A stretch of DNA of 64,000 nt, taken from positions 87,211 to 151,210 of the forward strand of contig NZ_JAHKJW010000019.1 in NCBI RefSeq assembly GCF_019710745.1. The letters are read 5' to 3'. The notes beneath the pieces are model-generated. The model saw only the letters and a list, made by a program, of their open reading frames with translations, ran no database searches and was not told where the DNA came from. The DNA is from Streptomyces beigongshangae. Its GTDB lineage: Bacteria > Actinomycetota > Actinomycetes > Streptomycetales > Streptomycetaceae. A program made the translations under genes and the position numbers. Shown here one piece after another: positions 26,201-41,693 of the stretch (position 1 is the first letter of the stretch; each line of letters starts with the position of its first letter).

Positions 26201-26392
26201 CGACCGCGGCGAGAAGGAGAGGTACGCGCCCGGATCCGTCGCGGTCCACGAGACGTCCCGCGCCGCCGCGGTCCACGGGACGTCCTGCGCCCTCGCGACC
26301 CCGGGCATCCCCGGCAGCGCCGTCAGCCCGGTCCCCGCTCCGAGAGCTCCCAGCGTTCCCAGCGCAGCTCTACGGCTGATCTCACCAGACAT
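23213..26392 (-). CDS. secreted glycoside hydrolase family 115 (xylan alpha-glucuronidase)
   Basis: GH115 enzymes remove (4-O-methyl-)glucuronic acid from glucuronoxylan. ATG 26392 (GAGGGGTGGGG site) gives 1059 residues with a Tat signal (SRRAALGTLGALGAGTGLTAL, cleavage near ARA). Diagnostic GH115 stretches include DVSYGLGVSPWYWWDDV, GVFINDENPALGTW, LGMRGNGDTSLPDG, LTDDNWGNIRKHPDP and YHFDYVGVGRNYKW. C-terminal beta-sandwich domains follow from about residue 720. It stands alone between the accessory island and the tuf terminator, so it is likely controlled by its own promoter in response to plant polysaccharide. Confidence 0.92.
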   Translation of the reverse strand: MSGEISRRAALGTLGALGAGTGLTALPGMPGVARAQDVPWTAAARDVSWTATDPGAYLSFSPRSDAFRLVGAPVVVDADDHPGVVRAAGDLRDDIERVTGTRPGDTVAREAVLVGTIGRSPLIDGLIEAGKLDVDGVRGAWETSLQTVVDQPMPGVERAFVVAGSDPRGTIFGAYDVSYGLGVSPWYWWDDVRPVRRSEVYVLPGRFSQGTPAVKYRGVFINDENPALGTWAPAYFGPGKAPGHPGGFTADFYARVFEVLLRLKANYLWPAVWGRAFAEDDPENHRRAAEYGIVMGTSHEAPMMRGIEEWNRHAVPAVRDSAGNVVTPGRDPYGGTGEWSFRRNAAAVKAYWRDGIERMVEQGFEGVVTLGMRGNGDTSLPDGDGIELMQEIIETQRAIIEDVTGREASRTPQVWTLYKEVQRYWDRGLRAPDDVTVVLTDDNWGNIRKHPDPAEGPRAGGYGLYYHFDYVGVGRNYKWVDTASLPNLWDQLHQAIAYGNRELWVTNVGDLKGNELPTEFFLNYAWHPERWPLERLGEWERRYARQNFAGARAGDLAKDIAEVLARYGQLQSRRKPELLNRRITLVDGRVVYDDQQTPFYFDHRELERVTREWRRLGEEAERIGRRLPAADQDAWFELVGYEVAATANLYELREAEFTNLLYARQGRAATNDLAAAAEAGLARDFALADHFNKRVAGGKWRGFQTQPHIGYGDVARYGPNAPWQQPERDDVALPDEIFPAVKRIEVPERAELGVAVDGSEEWWPGTGPGPDRPVLPPFSPYQTRPDQYVEVFNRGRTPFDYRITASVPWLRVDRPRGRVRQQVRAVLTVDWARAPRGRAEASVTVEGAGAEVTVGVVTERPAARDPQGLGLWRRGLRGFVEAGGYVAVDAEHFARSVGKWRRIDGIGRTGAGMTPWPVTAPRRIPGGSSPHLEYEVSLLSAGQVTVWAYLSPRNPTLPTGGMKGTGGLKYAVSFDADAPQIVDIHTATGADDGLMNMEWARNTSDNVNRTATRHTIRAAGVHRLKFWTVDPTVVVQRLVIDTGGLTPTYLGPRESYRVR

Positions 26393-26538
26393 GCCCCACC
26401 CCTCGAACGTGTCACGTGTGTCGCACGTGCCGTATGACAAACGGTGGCGGGAGGGACTGCTGAGGGGAACGGGTCGTCACCGCCGAACAGTTTCGTGACG
26501 AATCATTTCGACGCGTTCGGTAAGAGGGCTGGCACAGC

Positions 26539-26576
26539 GAAGGGGCCCGTACGACCGGAGTCGTACGGGCCCCTTC
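26539..26576 (-). terminator. tuf (str operon) terminator
   Basis: A perfect 17-bp stem (GAAGGGGCCCGTACGAC with its complement) around a 4-nt loop lies 57 nt after the tuf stop. There is no long U-tract, as usual in Streptomyces. Confidence 0.85.
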
Positions 26577-26632
26577 AGGAGCTCAGCTGGTGCTGGAGCT
26601 ACCAGGCATCAAGCCCAACAGGTAAGGAAGAC

Positions 26633-27826
26633 TTACTTGTTGATCTTGGTGACCTGGCCGGCGCCCACGGTCCGGCCACCCTCGCGGATGGCGAACTTCA
26701 GGCCCTCTTCCATGGCGACGGGCTGGATGAGCTCGACGGTCATCTCGGTGTTGTCGCCCGGCATGACCATCTCGGTGCCCTCGGGGAGGGTCACGACGCC
26801 GGTCACGTCCGTGGTGCGGAAGTAGAACTGGGGACGGTAGTTGTTGAAGAACGGCGTGTGACGGCCGCCCTCGTCCTTGGACAGGATGTACGCCTGCGCC
26901 TCGAACGAGGTGTGCGGGGTGACCGAGCCGGGCTTGATGATGACCTGGCCGCGCTCGACGTCCTCGCGCTTGATGCCACGGAGGAGCAGACCGACGTTCT
27001 CACCGGCCTGACCCTCGTCGAGCAGCTTGCGGAACATCTCGATGCCGGTGACCGTGGTGGTGGTCTTGTCCTGCTTGATACCGACGATGTCGACGGTCTC
27101 GTTGACCTTGAGGACACCACGCTCGATACGGCCGGTGACGACCGTACCGCGACCGGTGATCGTGAAGACGTCCTCGATGGGCATGAGGAACGGCTTGTCG
27201 ACGTCACGCTCGGGCTGCGGGATGGACTCGTCGACGGCCTTCATCAGCTCGAGGACGGACTTGCCCCACTCCTCGTCGCCCTCGAGGGCCTTGAGCGCCG
27301 AGACCTTGACGACCGGCAGGTCGTCGCCCGGGAACTCGTACTCGGAGAGGAGCTCACGGACCTCGAGCTCGACGAGCTCCAGGATCTCCTCGTCGTCCAC
27401 CATGTCGGCCTTGTTCAGGGCGACGACGATGTACGGAACGCCGACCTGGCGGGCCAGGAGCACGTGCTCCTTGGTCTGCGGCATCGGGCCGTCCGTGGCG
27501 GCGACCACGAGGATGGCGCCGTCCATCTGCGCCGCACCCGTGATCATGTTCTTGATGTAGTCCGCGTGACCGGGGCAGTCGACGTGGGCGTAGTGACGCG
27601 TCTCGGTCTGGTACTCGACGTGCGCGATGGAGATGGTGATACCGCGCTGGCGCTCTTCGGGAGCCTTGTCGATCTGGTCGAAGGCCGAGGCCTCGTTCAG
27701 GTCCGGGTACGCGTCGTGCAGCACCTTGGTAATGGCGGCCGTGAGGGTCGTCTTACCGTGGTCGATGTGACCGATGGTGCCGATGTTGACGTGCGGCTTA
27801 GTCCGCTCGAACTTTGCCTTCGCCAC
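26633..27826 (-). CDS. tuf: elongation factor Tu (tuf1)
   Basis: EF-Tu delivers aminoacyl-tRNA to the ribosome with GTP hydrolysis. The 397-residue product has G1 GHIDHGKT (residues 19-26), switch II DCPGH and G4 NKAD, followed by domains II and III (VITGRGTVVTGRIERG; NYRPQFYFRTTDVTG). It is the last gene of the str operon, 169 nt after fusA. The 27827-27995 spacer has room for an extra promoter, as seen for tuf genes in other streptomycetes. Confidence 0.98.
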   Translation of the reverse strand: MAKAKFERTKPHVNIGTIGHIDHGKTTLTAAITKVLHDAYPDLNEASAFDQIDKAPEERQRGITISIAHVEYQTETRHYAHVDCPGHADYIKNMITGAAQMDGAILVVAATDGPMPQTKEHVLLARQVGVPYIVVALNKADMVDDEEILELVELEVRELLSEYEFPGDDLPVVKVSALKALEGDEEWGKSVLELMKAVDESIPQPERDVDKPFLMPIEDVFTITGRGTVVTGRIERGVLKVNETVDIVGIKQDKTTTTVTGIEMFRKLLDEGQAGENVGLLLRGIKREDVERGQVIIKPGSVTPHTSFEAQAYILSKDEGGRHTPFFNNYRPQFYFRTTDVTGVVTLPEGTEMVMPGDNTEMTVELIQPVAMEEGLKFAIREGGRTVGAGQVTKINK

Positions 27827-27995
27827 TGAATCCTCCTGCGGAGTGGTTCTGGTACGCCTTACTCATCGGCGCCAGGATGATCTTTGCTGGGGTGCCGCCC
27901 GCCGGGATCCTCCCCGGCCGGGACGATCTCTCGTCCTCTGCCGGTTCGGAGGCCCTGCGGTCGGTGTCAAGCCTAAAGCGTGCAAACGGCGTGCG

Positions 27996-30125
27996 TTACT
28001 CGCCCTTGGCCTTCGCGATGATCTCCTCGGCGACGTTCCGGGGAACCTCGGCGTAGGAGTCGAACTGCATCGAGTAGCTTGCGCGACCCGAGGTCTTGCT
28101 GCGGAGGTCGCCGACGTAGCCGAACATCTCCGAGAGGGGCACGAGGCCCTTCACGACGCGGGCACCGGCACGCTCCTCCATGGCCTGGATCTGGCCACGG
28201 CGGGAGTTGATGTCGCCGATGACCTCGCCCATGTAGTCCTCGGGCGTGGTGACCTCGACGGCCATCATCGGTTCGAGGAGCACGGGGCTGGCCTTGCGGG
28301 CGGCCTCCTTGAAGGCCTGCGAACCGGCGATCTTGAACGCCAGCTCGGAGGAGTCGACCTCGTGGTAGGCGCCGTCGAGAAGCGTGATGCGGACACCCGT
28401 CATCTCGTACCCGGCGAGGATGCCGAACTGCATGGCCTCCTGCGCACCGGCGTCCACCGACGGGATGTACTCCCGCGGGATACGGCCACCGGTCACCTTG
28501 TTCACGAACTCGTACGCCGGACCGTCGGTCTCGGTGATCGGCTCGATCGCGATCTGCACCTTGGCGAACTGACCGGTACCACCGGTCTGCTTCTTGTGGG
28601 TGTAGTCCACGCGCTCGACGGCCTTGCGGATCGTCTCACGGTAGGCGACCTGCGGCTTGCCGACGTTGGCCTCGACCTTGAACTCACGGCGCATACGGTC
28701 GACCAGCACCTCCAGGTGCAGCTCGCCCATACCACCGATGATGGTCTGGCCGGTCTCCTCGTCCGAGTGAACCTGGAAGGAGGGGTCCTCCTCCGCGAGA
28801 CGCTGGATGGCGACACCCAGCTTCTCCTGGTCACCCTTGGACTTGGGCTCGATGGCGACCTGGATGACCGGCGCCGGGAAGTCCATGGACTCCAGGATCA
28901 CCGGGCTCTTGTCGTCGGACAGCGTCTCACCGGTGGTGGTCTGCTTCAGGCCCATCACGGCGACGATGTCGCCGGCGCCCACCGCCTCGATCTCCTCACG
29001 CTTGTTCGCGTGCATGCGGTAGATCTTGCCGATGCGCTCCTTCTTGCCCTTGACGGAGTTCAGCACGGCGGTGCCGGACTCCAGGCGGCCCGAGTACACC
29101 CGGACGAAGGTGAGCTTGCCCAGGTGCGGGTCGCTCATGATCTTGAACGCGAGCGCGGAGAGCGGCTCGTCGACCGACGGCTTGCGCTTGACGACGACCT
29201 CGGGGTCCTTGACGTCGTGGCCTTCGATGGCCTCCACGTCGAGGGGGGTCGGCAGGTAGCGCACGACCGCGTCGAGCAGGGGCTGGACGCCCTTGTTCTT
29301 GAACGCGGTGCCGCAGAACACCGGGGTGACCGTGGTGTCGCTGGACTTGCCGGACGCGATGGTGATGCGACGGATCGCGGCGTACAGCTGCTCCTCGGTG
29401 GGCTCCTGGCCCTCCAGGTACAGCTCCATGATCTCTTCGTCGTTCTCCGCGACGGCCTCGATCAGCAGACCGCGGTACTCCTCGGCGGCCTCGGTGTGCG
29501 TGGCCGGGATGTCGACGACGTCGTACATCTCGCCCTTCGCCGCCTCGGCGGACCACACGAGCGCCTTCATGCGGACCAGGTCCACGACGCCCTTGAAGTC
29601 GGCCTCGGCACCGATCGGGAGCTGCATGACCAGGGGCTGCGCACCGAGGCGGTCCTTGATCATGTCGACGCAGCGGTGGAACTCCGCGCCGGTCCGGTCG
29701 AGCTTGTTCACGAAGCAGATGCGCGGCACGCCGTAACGGTCGGCCTGACGCCACACCGTCTCGGACTGCGGCTCGACACCCGCCACACCGTCGAACACGG
29801 TGACGGCACCGTCGAGGACGCGGAGCGAACGCTCCACCTCGACCGTGAAGTCGACGTGCCCGGGGGTGTCGATGATGTTGATGGTGTAGTCGTCGTCCTC
29901 GAGCGGCCAGTGACAGGTGGTCGCAGCAGAGGTGATCGTGATGCCACGCTCCTGCTCCTGCTCCATCCAGTCCATGGTGGCAGCGCCGTCGTGGACCTCA
30001 CCGATCTTGTAGCTGACGCCGGTGTAGAAGAGGATCCGCTCGGTGGTGGTCGTCTTGCCCGCGTCGATGTGGGCCATGATCCCGATGTTGCGGACCTTGG
30101 CCAGGTCAAGTGAAGTGGTAGCCAT
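27996..30125 (-). CDS. fusA: elongation factor G
   Basis: EF-G drives translocation and, with RRF, ribosome recycling. The 709-residue product has G1 AHIDAGKT, switch I ERGITITSAATTCHW, G3 DTPGHVDF and G4 NKLDRTGA, then domains III-V (EVLVDRMRREFKVEANVGKPQVAYRE; RRGQIQAMEERAGARVV). Full family length. It lies between rpsG (39 nt) and tuf in the str operon. Confidence 0.98.
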   Translation of the reverse strand: MATTSLDLAKVRNIGIMAHIDAGKTTTTERILFYTGVSYKIGEVHDGAATMDWMEQEQERGITITSAATTCHWPLEDDDYTINIIDTPGHVDFTVEVERSLRVLDGAVTVFDGVAGVEPQSETVWRQADRYGVPRICFVNKLDRTGAEFHRCVDMIKDRLGAQPLVMQLPIGAEADFKGVVDLVRMKALVWSAEAAKGEMYDVVDIPATHTEAAEEYRGLLIEAVAENDEEIMELYLEGQEPTEEQLYAAIRRITIASGKSSDTTVTPVFCGTAFKNKGVQPLLDAVVRYLPTPLDVEAIEGHDVKDPEVVVKRKPSVDEPLSALAFKIMSDPHLGKLTFVRVYSGRLESGTAVLNSVKGKKERIGKIYRMHANKREEIEAVGAGDIVAVMGLKQTTTGETLSDDKSPVILESMDFPAPVIQVAIEPKSKGDQEKLGVAIQRLAEEDPSFQVHSDEETGQTIIGGMGELHLEVLVDRMRREFKVEANVGKPQVAYRETIRKAVERVDYTHKKQTGGTGQFAKVQIAIEPITETDGPAYEFVNKVTGGRIPREYIPSVDAGAQEAMQFGILAGYEMTGVRITLLDGAYHEVDSSELAFKIAGSQAFKEAARKASPVLLEPMMAVEVTTPEDYMGEVIGDINSRRGQIQAMEERAGARVVKGLVPLSEMFGYVGDLRSKTSGRASYSMQFDSYAEVPRNVAEEIIAKAKGE

Positions 30126-30164
30126 GAGGCTTCGGTCTTCTCTCGGTCTCGATGGGGGGAGCGA

Positions 30165-30635
30165 CTACCAGCGGTAGTGCGCGAAGGCCTTGTTGGACTC
30201 GGCCATCTTGTGGGTGTCCTCGCGCTTCTTCACAGCGGCACCGAGGCCGTTGGACGCGTCGAGAAGTTCGTTGAGCAGACGCTCGGTCATGGTCTTCTCG
30301 CGACGGGCGCGGGAGTAGCCGACCAGCCAGCGCAGCGCCAGGGTGCTCGCGCGGCCGGGCTTGACCTCTACCGGCACCTGGTAGGTGGCGCCACCGACAC
30401 GGCGGGACTTGACCTCAAGCGTGGGCTTGATGTTCTCCAGCGCGCGCTTCAGCGTGATGACCGGGTCGTTGCCGGTCTTCTCGCGCAGGCCCTCCATGGC
30501 GCCGTACACGATGCGCTCGGCGGTGGAGCGCTTGCCGTTCAGCAGCACCTTGTTGATCAGGGAGGTGACAAGAGGAGAACCGTAGACCGGGTCGATGATG
30601 ACCGGGCGCTTCGGGGCGGGGCCCTTACGAGGCAT
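30165..30635 (-). CDS. rpsG: 30S ribosomal protein S7
   Basis: S7 nucleates assembly of the 30S head. The 156-residue product begins MPRKGPAPKRPVIIDPVYGS and contains the S7 signature region VNKVLLNGKRSTAERIVY-like (INKVLLNGKRSTAERIVYG) and the C-terminal NKAFAHYRW tail. It follows rpsL by 2 nt. In E. coli S7 represses this operon; no obvious S7 target is visible in the 2-nt rpsL-rpsG gap. Confidence 0.97.
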   Translation of the reverse strand: MPRKGPAPKRPVIIDPVYGSPLVTSLINKVLLNGKRSTAERIVYGAMEGLREKTGNDPVITLKRALENIKPTLEVKSRRVGGATYQVPVEVKPGRASTLALRWLVGYSRARREKTMTERLLNELLDASNGLGAAVKKREDTHKMAESNKAFAHYRW

Positions 30636-30637
30636 TC

Positions 30638-31009
30638 TTACTTCTCCTTCTTGGCGCCGTAGCGGCTGCGGGCCTGCTTGCGGTTCTTGACACCCTGGGT
30701 GTCCAGGGAACCTCGGATGATCTTGTAGCGAACACCCGGCAGGTCCTTCACACGGCCGCCGCGCACGAGCACGATCGAGTGCTCCTGCAGGTTGTGTCCC
30801 TCACCCGGAATGTAAGCGGTGACTTCGATCCCACTGGTCAGACGCACACGCGCGACCTTGCGCAGGGCCGAGTTCGGCTTCTTCGGGGTGGTCGTGAACA
30901 CACGCGTGCAGACGCCGCGCCGCTGGGGCGAACCCTCGAGTGCGGGCGTCTTGTTCTTCTCGACCTTGTCCTGCCGGCCCTTCCGGACCAGCTGCTGGAT
31001 CGTAGGCAC
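30638..31009 (-). CDS. rpsL: 30S ribosomal protein S12
   Basis: S12 monitors codon-anticodon pairing. GTG 31009 opens MPTIQQLVRKGRQDKVEKN (123 residues). The gene carries Lys43 (TTPKKPNSA) and Lys88 (GGRVKDLPG), the wild-type residues whose changes give streptomycin or paromomycin resistance and altered antibiotic production in Streptomyces, so the allele looks streptomycin-sensitive. The frame is open further upstream, but GTG 31009 with GGAGAAG fits the family length exactly. Confidence 0.97.
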   Translation of the reverse strand: MPTIQQLVRKGRQDKVEKNKTPALEGSPQRRGVCTRVFTTTPKKPNSALRKVARVRLTSGIEVTAYIPGEGHNLQEHSIVLVRGGRVKDLPGVRYKIIRGSLDTQGVKNRKQARSRYGAKKEK

Positions 31010-31057
31010 TACTTCTCCGGTTTCTGTGTGCCGAATGGTGAAGCTAACCTGGAACAT

Positions 31058-31084
31058 CTCCGACCCACGCGGTCGGGTGTGTCG
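31058..31084 (-). promoter_or_regulatory. leader element shared with rpsJ (hairpin near the rpsL mRNA 5' end)
   Basis: This is identical over 27 nt to 8472-8498. Just upstream on the minus strand is CAGTAT, a fair -10 hexamer, which would place transcription start at or inside the element. The hairpin CCGACC-GCGTG-GGTCGG would then be the first structure of the mRNA. It ends 48 nt before the rpsL start. Confidence 0.7.
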
Positions 31085-31376
31085 AATACTGCGGATTCCC
31101 GCCGCGAGGCAGGAGGGGCGCAGATTGCGGTGGCCGGTGACGACTCCCCTAGTGCGGTTGAAGGCACGCACGGGAGCCAGGGCACACCCCAGGCACAAGG
31201 TCTGAGCGTACCTACCTCATAGGCTGCGGTCAAAACAAATGGGCCGCACCCCTTCCCCTGAGCGGCTCATGCCAACCCACCGCCTCCGCGGCGGTCCCCG
31301 CCAGGACGCCCGCGGGACACCCTCAGGGCACTCCCAGGGCACTGCGGGGACACCCCCGGGGCGCCCCCGGGCCAGG
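31085..31376. other. non-coding region upstream of the str operon
   Basis: This holds the str operon promoter region and the tail of the DUF1707 transcript. A CCCGGGG-CGC-CCCCGGG stem at about 31355-31371, just after the DUF1707 stop, may terminate that transcript. The GGGCACTCCCA-type short repeats at 31320-31350 have no evident role. No gene is seen. Confidence 0.4.
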
Positions 31377-31949
31377 TCAGCCCACCAGAGCCGCCACGAA
31401 CAACAGGGTCAGCATCAGCGCCCACCCCGCGATGGACAGCCAGCCGAGGACCAGCCCGGTCATCGCGAGACCTTCGCCACTTTCGCCCGTACGCCGCATC
31501 TCGGAGCGGGCCGTGTGCCCCAGGATCACCGCGGGAACCCCGGTGAACCCGCCCGTCACCAGGCAGAGCCCACCGCAGATCGCCGCTCCGACGGCCTTGT
31601 CGTTCGTCTTGGGCGGTGCCGGCGCGGGCAGGAACGCCCGTGGTACGGGTCCGGGTACGGGTCCGGTGACCGCTGGAAGCGCCATGGGCCCCTGCGGGAG
31701 GTCGGACACCAGCAGAGTCAGTTCGCCCACCGTACGGGCCGCGTACGCCCGCGCCACCCGCTTCTCGAACTCGGACTGCTGCATCCGGCCCTCGGCGAAC
31801 CCGGCTCTGAGCACGTCCACGGCGCGCTCACGGTCGGCGGTCGAGGCAAGCATCGACTGACCGGACTGACCGGACTGACCGGCCTGATCCGGCCAGGGGC
31901 GCGGCTGGTTCCACCCCTGACCCGGCTGCCACGGCGACGGGTACGACAC
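31377..31949 (-). CDS. DUF1707/DUF4190 membrane protein
   Basis: A 190-residue protein. After a Gln/Pro/Ser-rich head with GQSGQSGQS repeats, residues 36-88 form a DUF1707 domain (STADRERAVDVLRAGFAEGRMQQSEFEKRVARAYAARTVGEL pattern). The C-terminal half is a DUF4190 domain with two membrane segments (AAICGGLCLVTGGFTGVPAVIL and AMTGLVLGWLSIAGWALMLTLLF). It lies downstream of the rpoBC terminator. Function unknown; such proteins are widespread in Streptomyces. Confidence 0.88.
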   Translation of the reverse strand: MSYPSPWQPGQGWNQPRPWPDQAGQSGQSGQSMLASTADRERAVDVLRAGFAEGRMQQSEFEKRVARAYAARTVGELTLLVSDLPQGPMALPAVTGPVPGPVPRAFLPAPAPPKTNDKAVGAAICGGLCLVTGGFTGVPAVILGHTARSEMRRTGESGEGLAMTGLVLGWLSIAGWALMLTLLFVAALVG

Positions 31950-32120
31950 GGAAGCACCTCCCCCGGACGGACTGGCTCTTCATCATGCTTCAACGCGGCA
32001 ATACGGGCGCGGGTTCCCGCACCACCCATGTCAGGAATTCCCGACGCCACAGGGGCCTGTACGGTTCCCGACCCTGCCGAAGGGGGCGGCCCCGGTCCCG
32101 GGCGGCCGGCCGGAAACGCC

Positions 32121-32156
32121 GAAGGGCGGCCACCCCCGAGGGGGTGGCCGCCCTTC
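32121..32156 (-). terminator. rpoBC operon terminator
   Basis: A stem of 16 bp (GAAGGGCGGCCACCCC and complement) with a tiny loop lies 44 nt after the rpoC stop. Confidence 0.85.
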
Positions 32157-32199
32157 CGACCCGAGCGCCCTAGCCGGTCAACCGGCTCGGGCGACCCGC

Positions 32200-36114
<3,915 letters not shown>

Positions 36115-36178
36115 TTGTCGTCAATCCCTCTTTCGGGGTCGATTCTTCACTGGTCTGACTGGGGTCCGGGGTTGGTTA

Positions 36179-36207
36179 GCCGGGGCTCGTGTTCAGCGAG
36201 CCCCGGC
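36179..36207 (-). other. hairpin in the rpoB-rpoC spacer
   Basis: A perfect 11-bp stem (GCCGGGGCTCG and complement, 7-nt loop) begins 9 nt after the rpoB stop. It could be a processing or partial termination site between the two large genes; no U-tract follows. Confidence 0.5.
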
Positions 36208-36215
36208 CAGACCCG

Positions 36216-39704
<3,489 letters not shown>

Positions 39705-39889
39705 GAGGGGGTCCTTCCGAGGGCTCGGACTCACTACGCGCGTACCGGTCCCAAGCGGGGCACAGGGGCGGATCGTTTCCCGAACCGGTCACAAAGGGCC
39801 AGGTCGGAGTCGGTTCCATCCACAATGCTCAAGCGAGGGTATGCCCCTGGTGACGGGCAGGAGGCAGCTAACAGGCAGCGCAAAGGGTC

Positions 39890-39918
39890 AGTGTAGCCAC
39901 TAGGCCCACTGATGTCCA
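39890..39918 (-). promoter_or_regulatory. probable rpoB promoter
   Basis: On the minus strand TGGACA, a 17-nt spacer and TACACT match the principal sigma (HrdB-type) consensus well. Transcription would start near 39883 and leave a leader of about 180 nt before rpoB. This allows rpoBC expression separate from rplJL. Confidence 0.65.
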
Positions 39919-40244
39919 GTGCGGGTTTTTGAAGACCCTCGTTGCTCTCAACCCCTGCTGCAAGCCGCGCCCTCGATGCACATCGATACTGCCCTCTTCG
40001 CCGTCGATCCATGCCTCGGATCCGGATCGTTGTGACGACGCGTCCTGAGAATTGCGCGCTGCGTGCGGTTCGTCAAGGCCCCCCATGCCGAACCGGGTGC
40101 TGCCGTCGCCACTCGCACCCGTTCCGCACCCCGGCCCGCATCGTGTTCCACTGCCCGTCACAGGCGGCCGGCGGCACGGACGAAGATCACCATACTCGCC
40201 GCGACCGGCCTCGCAAGGCTGCCGCCGCACGGCCCCTCGAACGC

Positions 40245-40281
40245 CGAAGAGCGACCACCCAGTTGGGTGATCGCTCTTCGG
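40245..40281 (-). terminator. strong hairpin between rplL and rpoB
   Basis: CGAAGAGCGA pairs with TCGCTCTTCG and continues inward, after one mismatch, through CACCCA/TGGGTG to a 2-nt loop. It begins 69 nt after the rplL stop. As in E. coli, a partial terminator here would lower rpoBC relative to rplJL. No U-tract follows. The remaining bases up to the rpoB promoter hold no gene. Confidence 0.7.
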
Positions 40282-40349
40282 TGCGTCAGCGTTACAGCGC
40301 TAGTTCAGCCGCTGTACCGGCCCGCAGGAGTCCTCGCGGACTCGTCGGG

Positions 40350-40733
40350 TCACTTGACCTCGACGGAGGCGCCGGCGCCCTTGAGGGACTCGGCGGCCTT
40401 CTCGGCGGCTTCCTTGGCGACCTTCTCGAGAACGGGCTTCGGGGCGCCGTCCACGAGGTCCTTGGCCTCCTTGAGACCCAGCGAGGTCAGCTCACGCACG
40501 ACCTTGATGACCTGGATCTTCTTCTCGCCGGCACCCGTGAGGATGACGTCGAACTCGTCCTGCTCGGCCTCGGCCTCGGCCGGGGCGGCAGCGGCGCCAC
40601 CGGCGGCGACGGCGACCGGGGCGGCAGCGGTGACGTCGAACTTCTCCTCGAAGGCCTTCACGAACTCGGCGAGCTCGATGAGGGTGAGGTTCTCGAACTG
40701 CGCGAGCAGCTCTTCCTGGGACAGCTTCGCCAT
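40350..40733 (-). CDS. rplL: 50S ribosomal protein L7/L12
   Basis: The L12 stalk protein recruits translational GTPases and is present as dimers on L10. The 127-residue product has the N-terminal dimerisation helix (MAKLSQEELLAQFENLTLIEL), an Ala-rich hinge, and the C-terminal GTPase-contact domain (KKIQVIKVVRELTSLGLKEAKDLVDGAPKPV). It follows rplJ after 110 nt. Confidence 0.98.
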   Translation of the reverse strand: MAKLSQEELLAQFENLTLIELAEFVKAFEEKFDVTAAAPVAVAAGGAAAAPAEAEAEQDEFDVILTGAGEKKIQVIKVVRELTSLGLKEAKDLVDGAPKPVLEKVAKEAAEKAAESLKGAGASVEVK

Positions 40734-40843
40734 GATGGCGTCCTTCCACTAATTCGGCAGGTGCCGGGATGTACTGGTGAGGCGGGCGTACGTTCGGCCC
40801 GCTACGACCGTCGCCTCAGGCGGCGGTCAACAAGCGAGCCGAG

Positions 40844-41374
40844 TTACTCGGCACCGCCCTGCTCGGCCTGCTTGGCACGAAGCGCCTCCGCGGTGCGGAC
40901 GAACTTCGAGGGAAGCGCCTGGAAGAGCGCGGCAGCCTGGGACTGCTTGCCCTTCATGGCGCCCGCCAGCTTGGCGAGCAGAACCTCGCGGGACTCGAGG
41001 TCCGCAAGCTTCTTGATCTCGTCGGCGGACAGCGCCTTGCCGTCAAGGACACCGCCCTTGATGACGAGGTTCGGGTTGTCCTTGGCGAAGTCACGAAGAC
41101 CCTTCGCCGACATCACCGGGTCACCGGAGATGAAGGCAACCGCCGTCGGACCGTTGAACAGGTCGTCGAGCGTGGAGATCCCGGCCTCGTTGGCCGCGAT
41201 CTTGGTCAGCGTGTTCTTCACCACGGCGTACTGGGCGTCTTCACCGAGCGAACGGCGCAGCGTCTTGAGCTGCGCCACGGTGAGACCCCGGTACTCGGTC
41301 AGCACGGCGGCGTTCGAGCTGCGGAACTGGTCCGCGAGCTCGGCTACCGCGGCAGCCTTGTCGGGCCTTGCCAT
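40844..41374 (-). CDS. rplJ: 50S ribosomal protein L10
   Basis: L10 anchors L12 dimers to 23S rRNA and, in complex with L12, represses its own mRNA leader in many bacteria. ATG 41374 (MARPDKAAAVAELADQF) gives 176 residues with the RGLTVAQLKTLRRSL and KNTLTKIAANEAG motifs and the C-terminal L12-binding helix. The frame is open further upstream but without ribosome-site support. Confidence 0.96.
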   Translation of the reverse strand: MARPDKAAAVAELADQFRSSNAAVLTEYRGLTVAQLKTLRRSLGEDAQYAVVKNTLTKIAANEAGISTLDDLFNGPTAVAFISGDPVMSAKGLRDFAKDNPNLVIKGGVLDGKALSADEIKKLADLESREVLLAKLAGAMKGKQSQAAALFQALPSKFVRTAEALRAKQAEQGGAE

Positions 41375-41422
41375 AAGCGTGGCCTCCTTCCGGGTGATGA
41401 GGACCGCTCGCAAGGAGACTGG

Positions 41423-41457
41423 GAAAACGAAACGCCCCGGCGCAGGCGCACGGGGCG
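41423..41457 (-). terminator. attenuator-like hairpin in the rplJ leader
   Basis: On the minus strand CGCCCCG ... CGGGGCG forms a 7-bp stem followed at once by TTTCGTTTTC, an intrinsic-terminator shape, 49 nt upstream of the rplJ start. It lies inside the leader, so it probably attenuates rplJL transcription. L10/L12-dependent control is the natural hypothesis. Confidence 0.65.
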
Positions 41458-41612
41458 TGGCTCTACCGGGCGGAATCCGTACGGAGTACGGGACTGTCCG
41501 GGAGCTCATCCACAGTCACCTACGCGGGTCGTCCGCAATTCAGCGGATCCTTCGGTCACCGGATCCTCTTGCGAGAGCACGGCGACGACCAGCGGTCTTT
41601 GGCTTCTGTGGA

Positions 41613-41642
41613 AGGTTACGTGAACGGGGCGCTGTCAAGCAA
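41613..41642 (-). promoter_or_regulatory. candidate rplJL promoter
   Basis: The minus strand shows TTGCTT, an 18-nt spacer and TAACCT. An overlapping perfect TTGACA is also present but only 14 nt from the -10. Transcription would start near 41605, giving a leader of about 230 nt that contains the attenuator-like hairpin. No gene lies in 41375-41693. Confidence 0.5.
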
Positions 41643-41693
41643 ATCCGTGCCCCGGCCGGTCCGCCGCACCGGTCCGGCGGGGTGTCGGGGACG

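Noticed and set aside
23327..26437. A 1036-residue plus-strand frame opposite the GH115 gene
   Set aside because: Arg/Pro/His-rich shadow; GH115 motifs on the other strand are unambiguous.
27827..27995. A riboswitch or separate gene between fusA and tuf
   Set aside because: The 169-nt spacer shows no conserved RNA motif or credible frame.
39705..39734. ATG 39734 as rpoB start
   Set aside because: The TTG at 39704 has the GGAAGG site and matches the known Streptomyces RpoB N-terminus.
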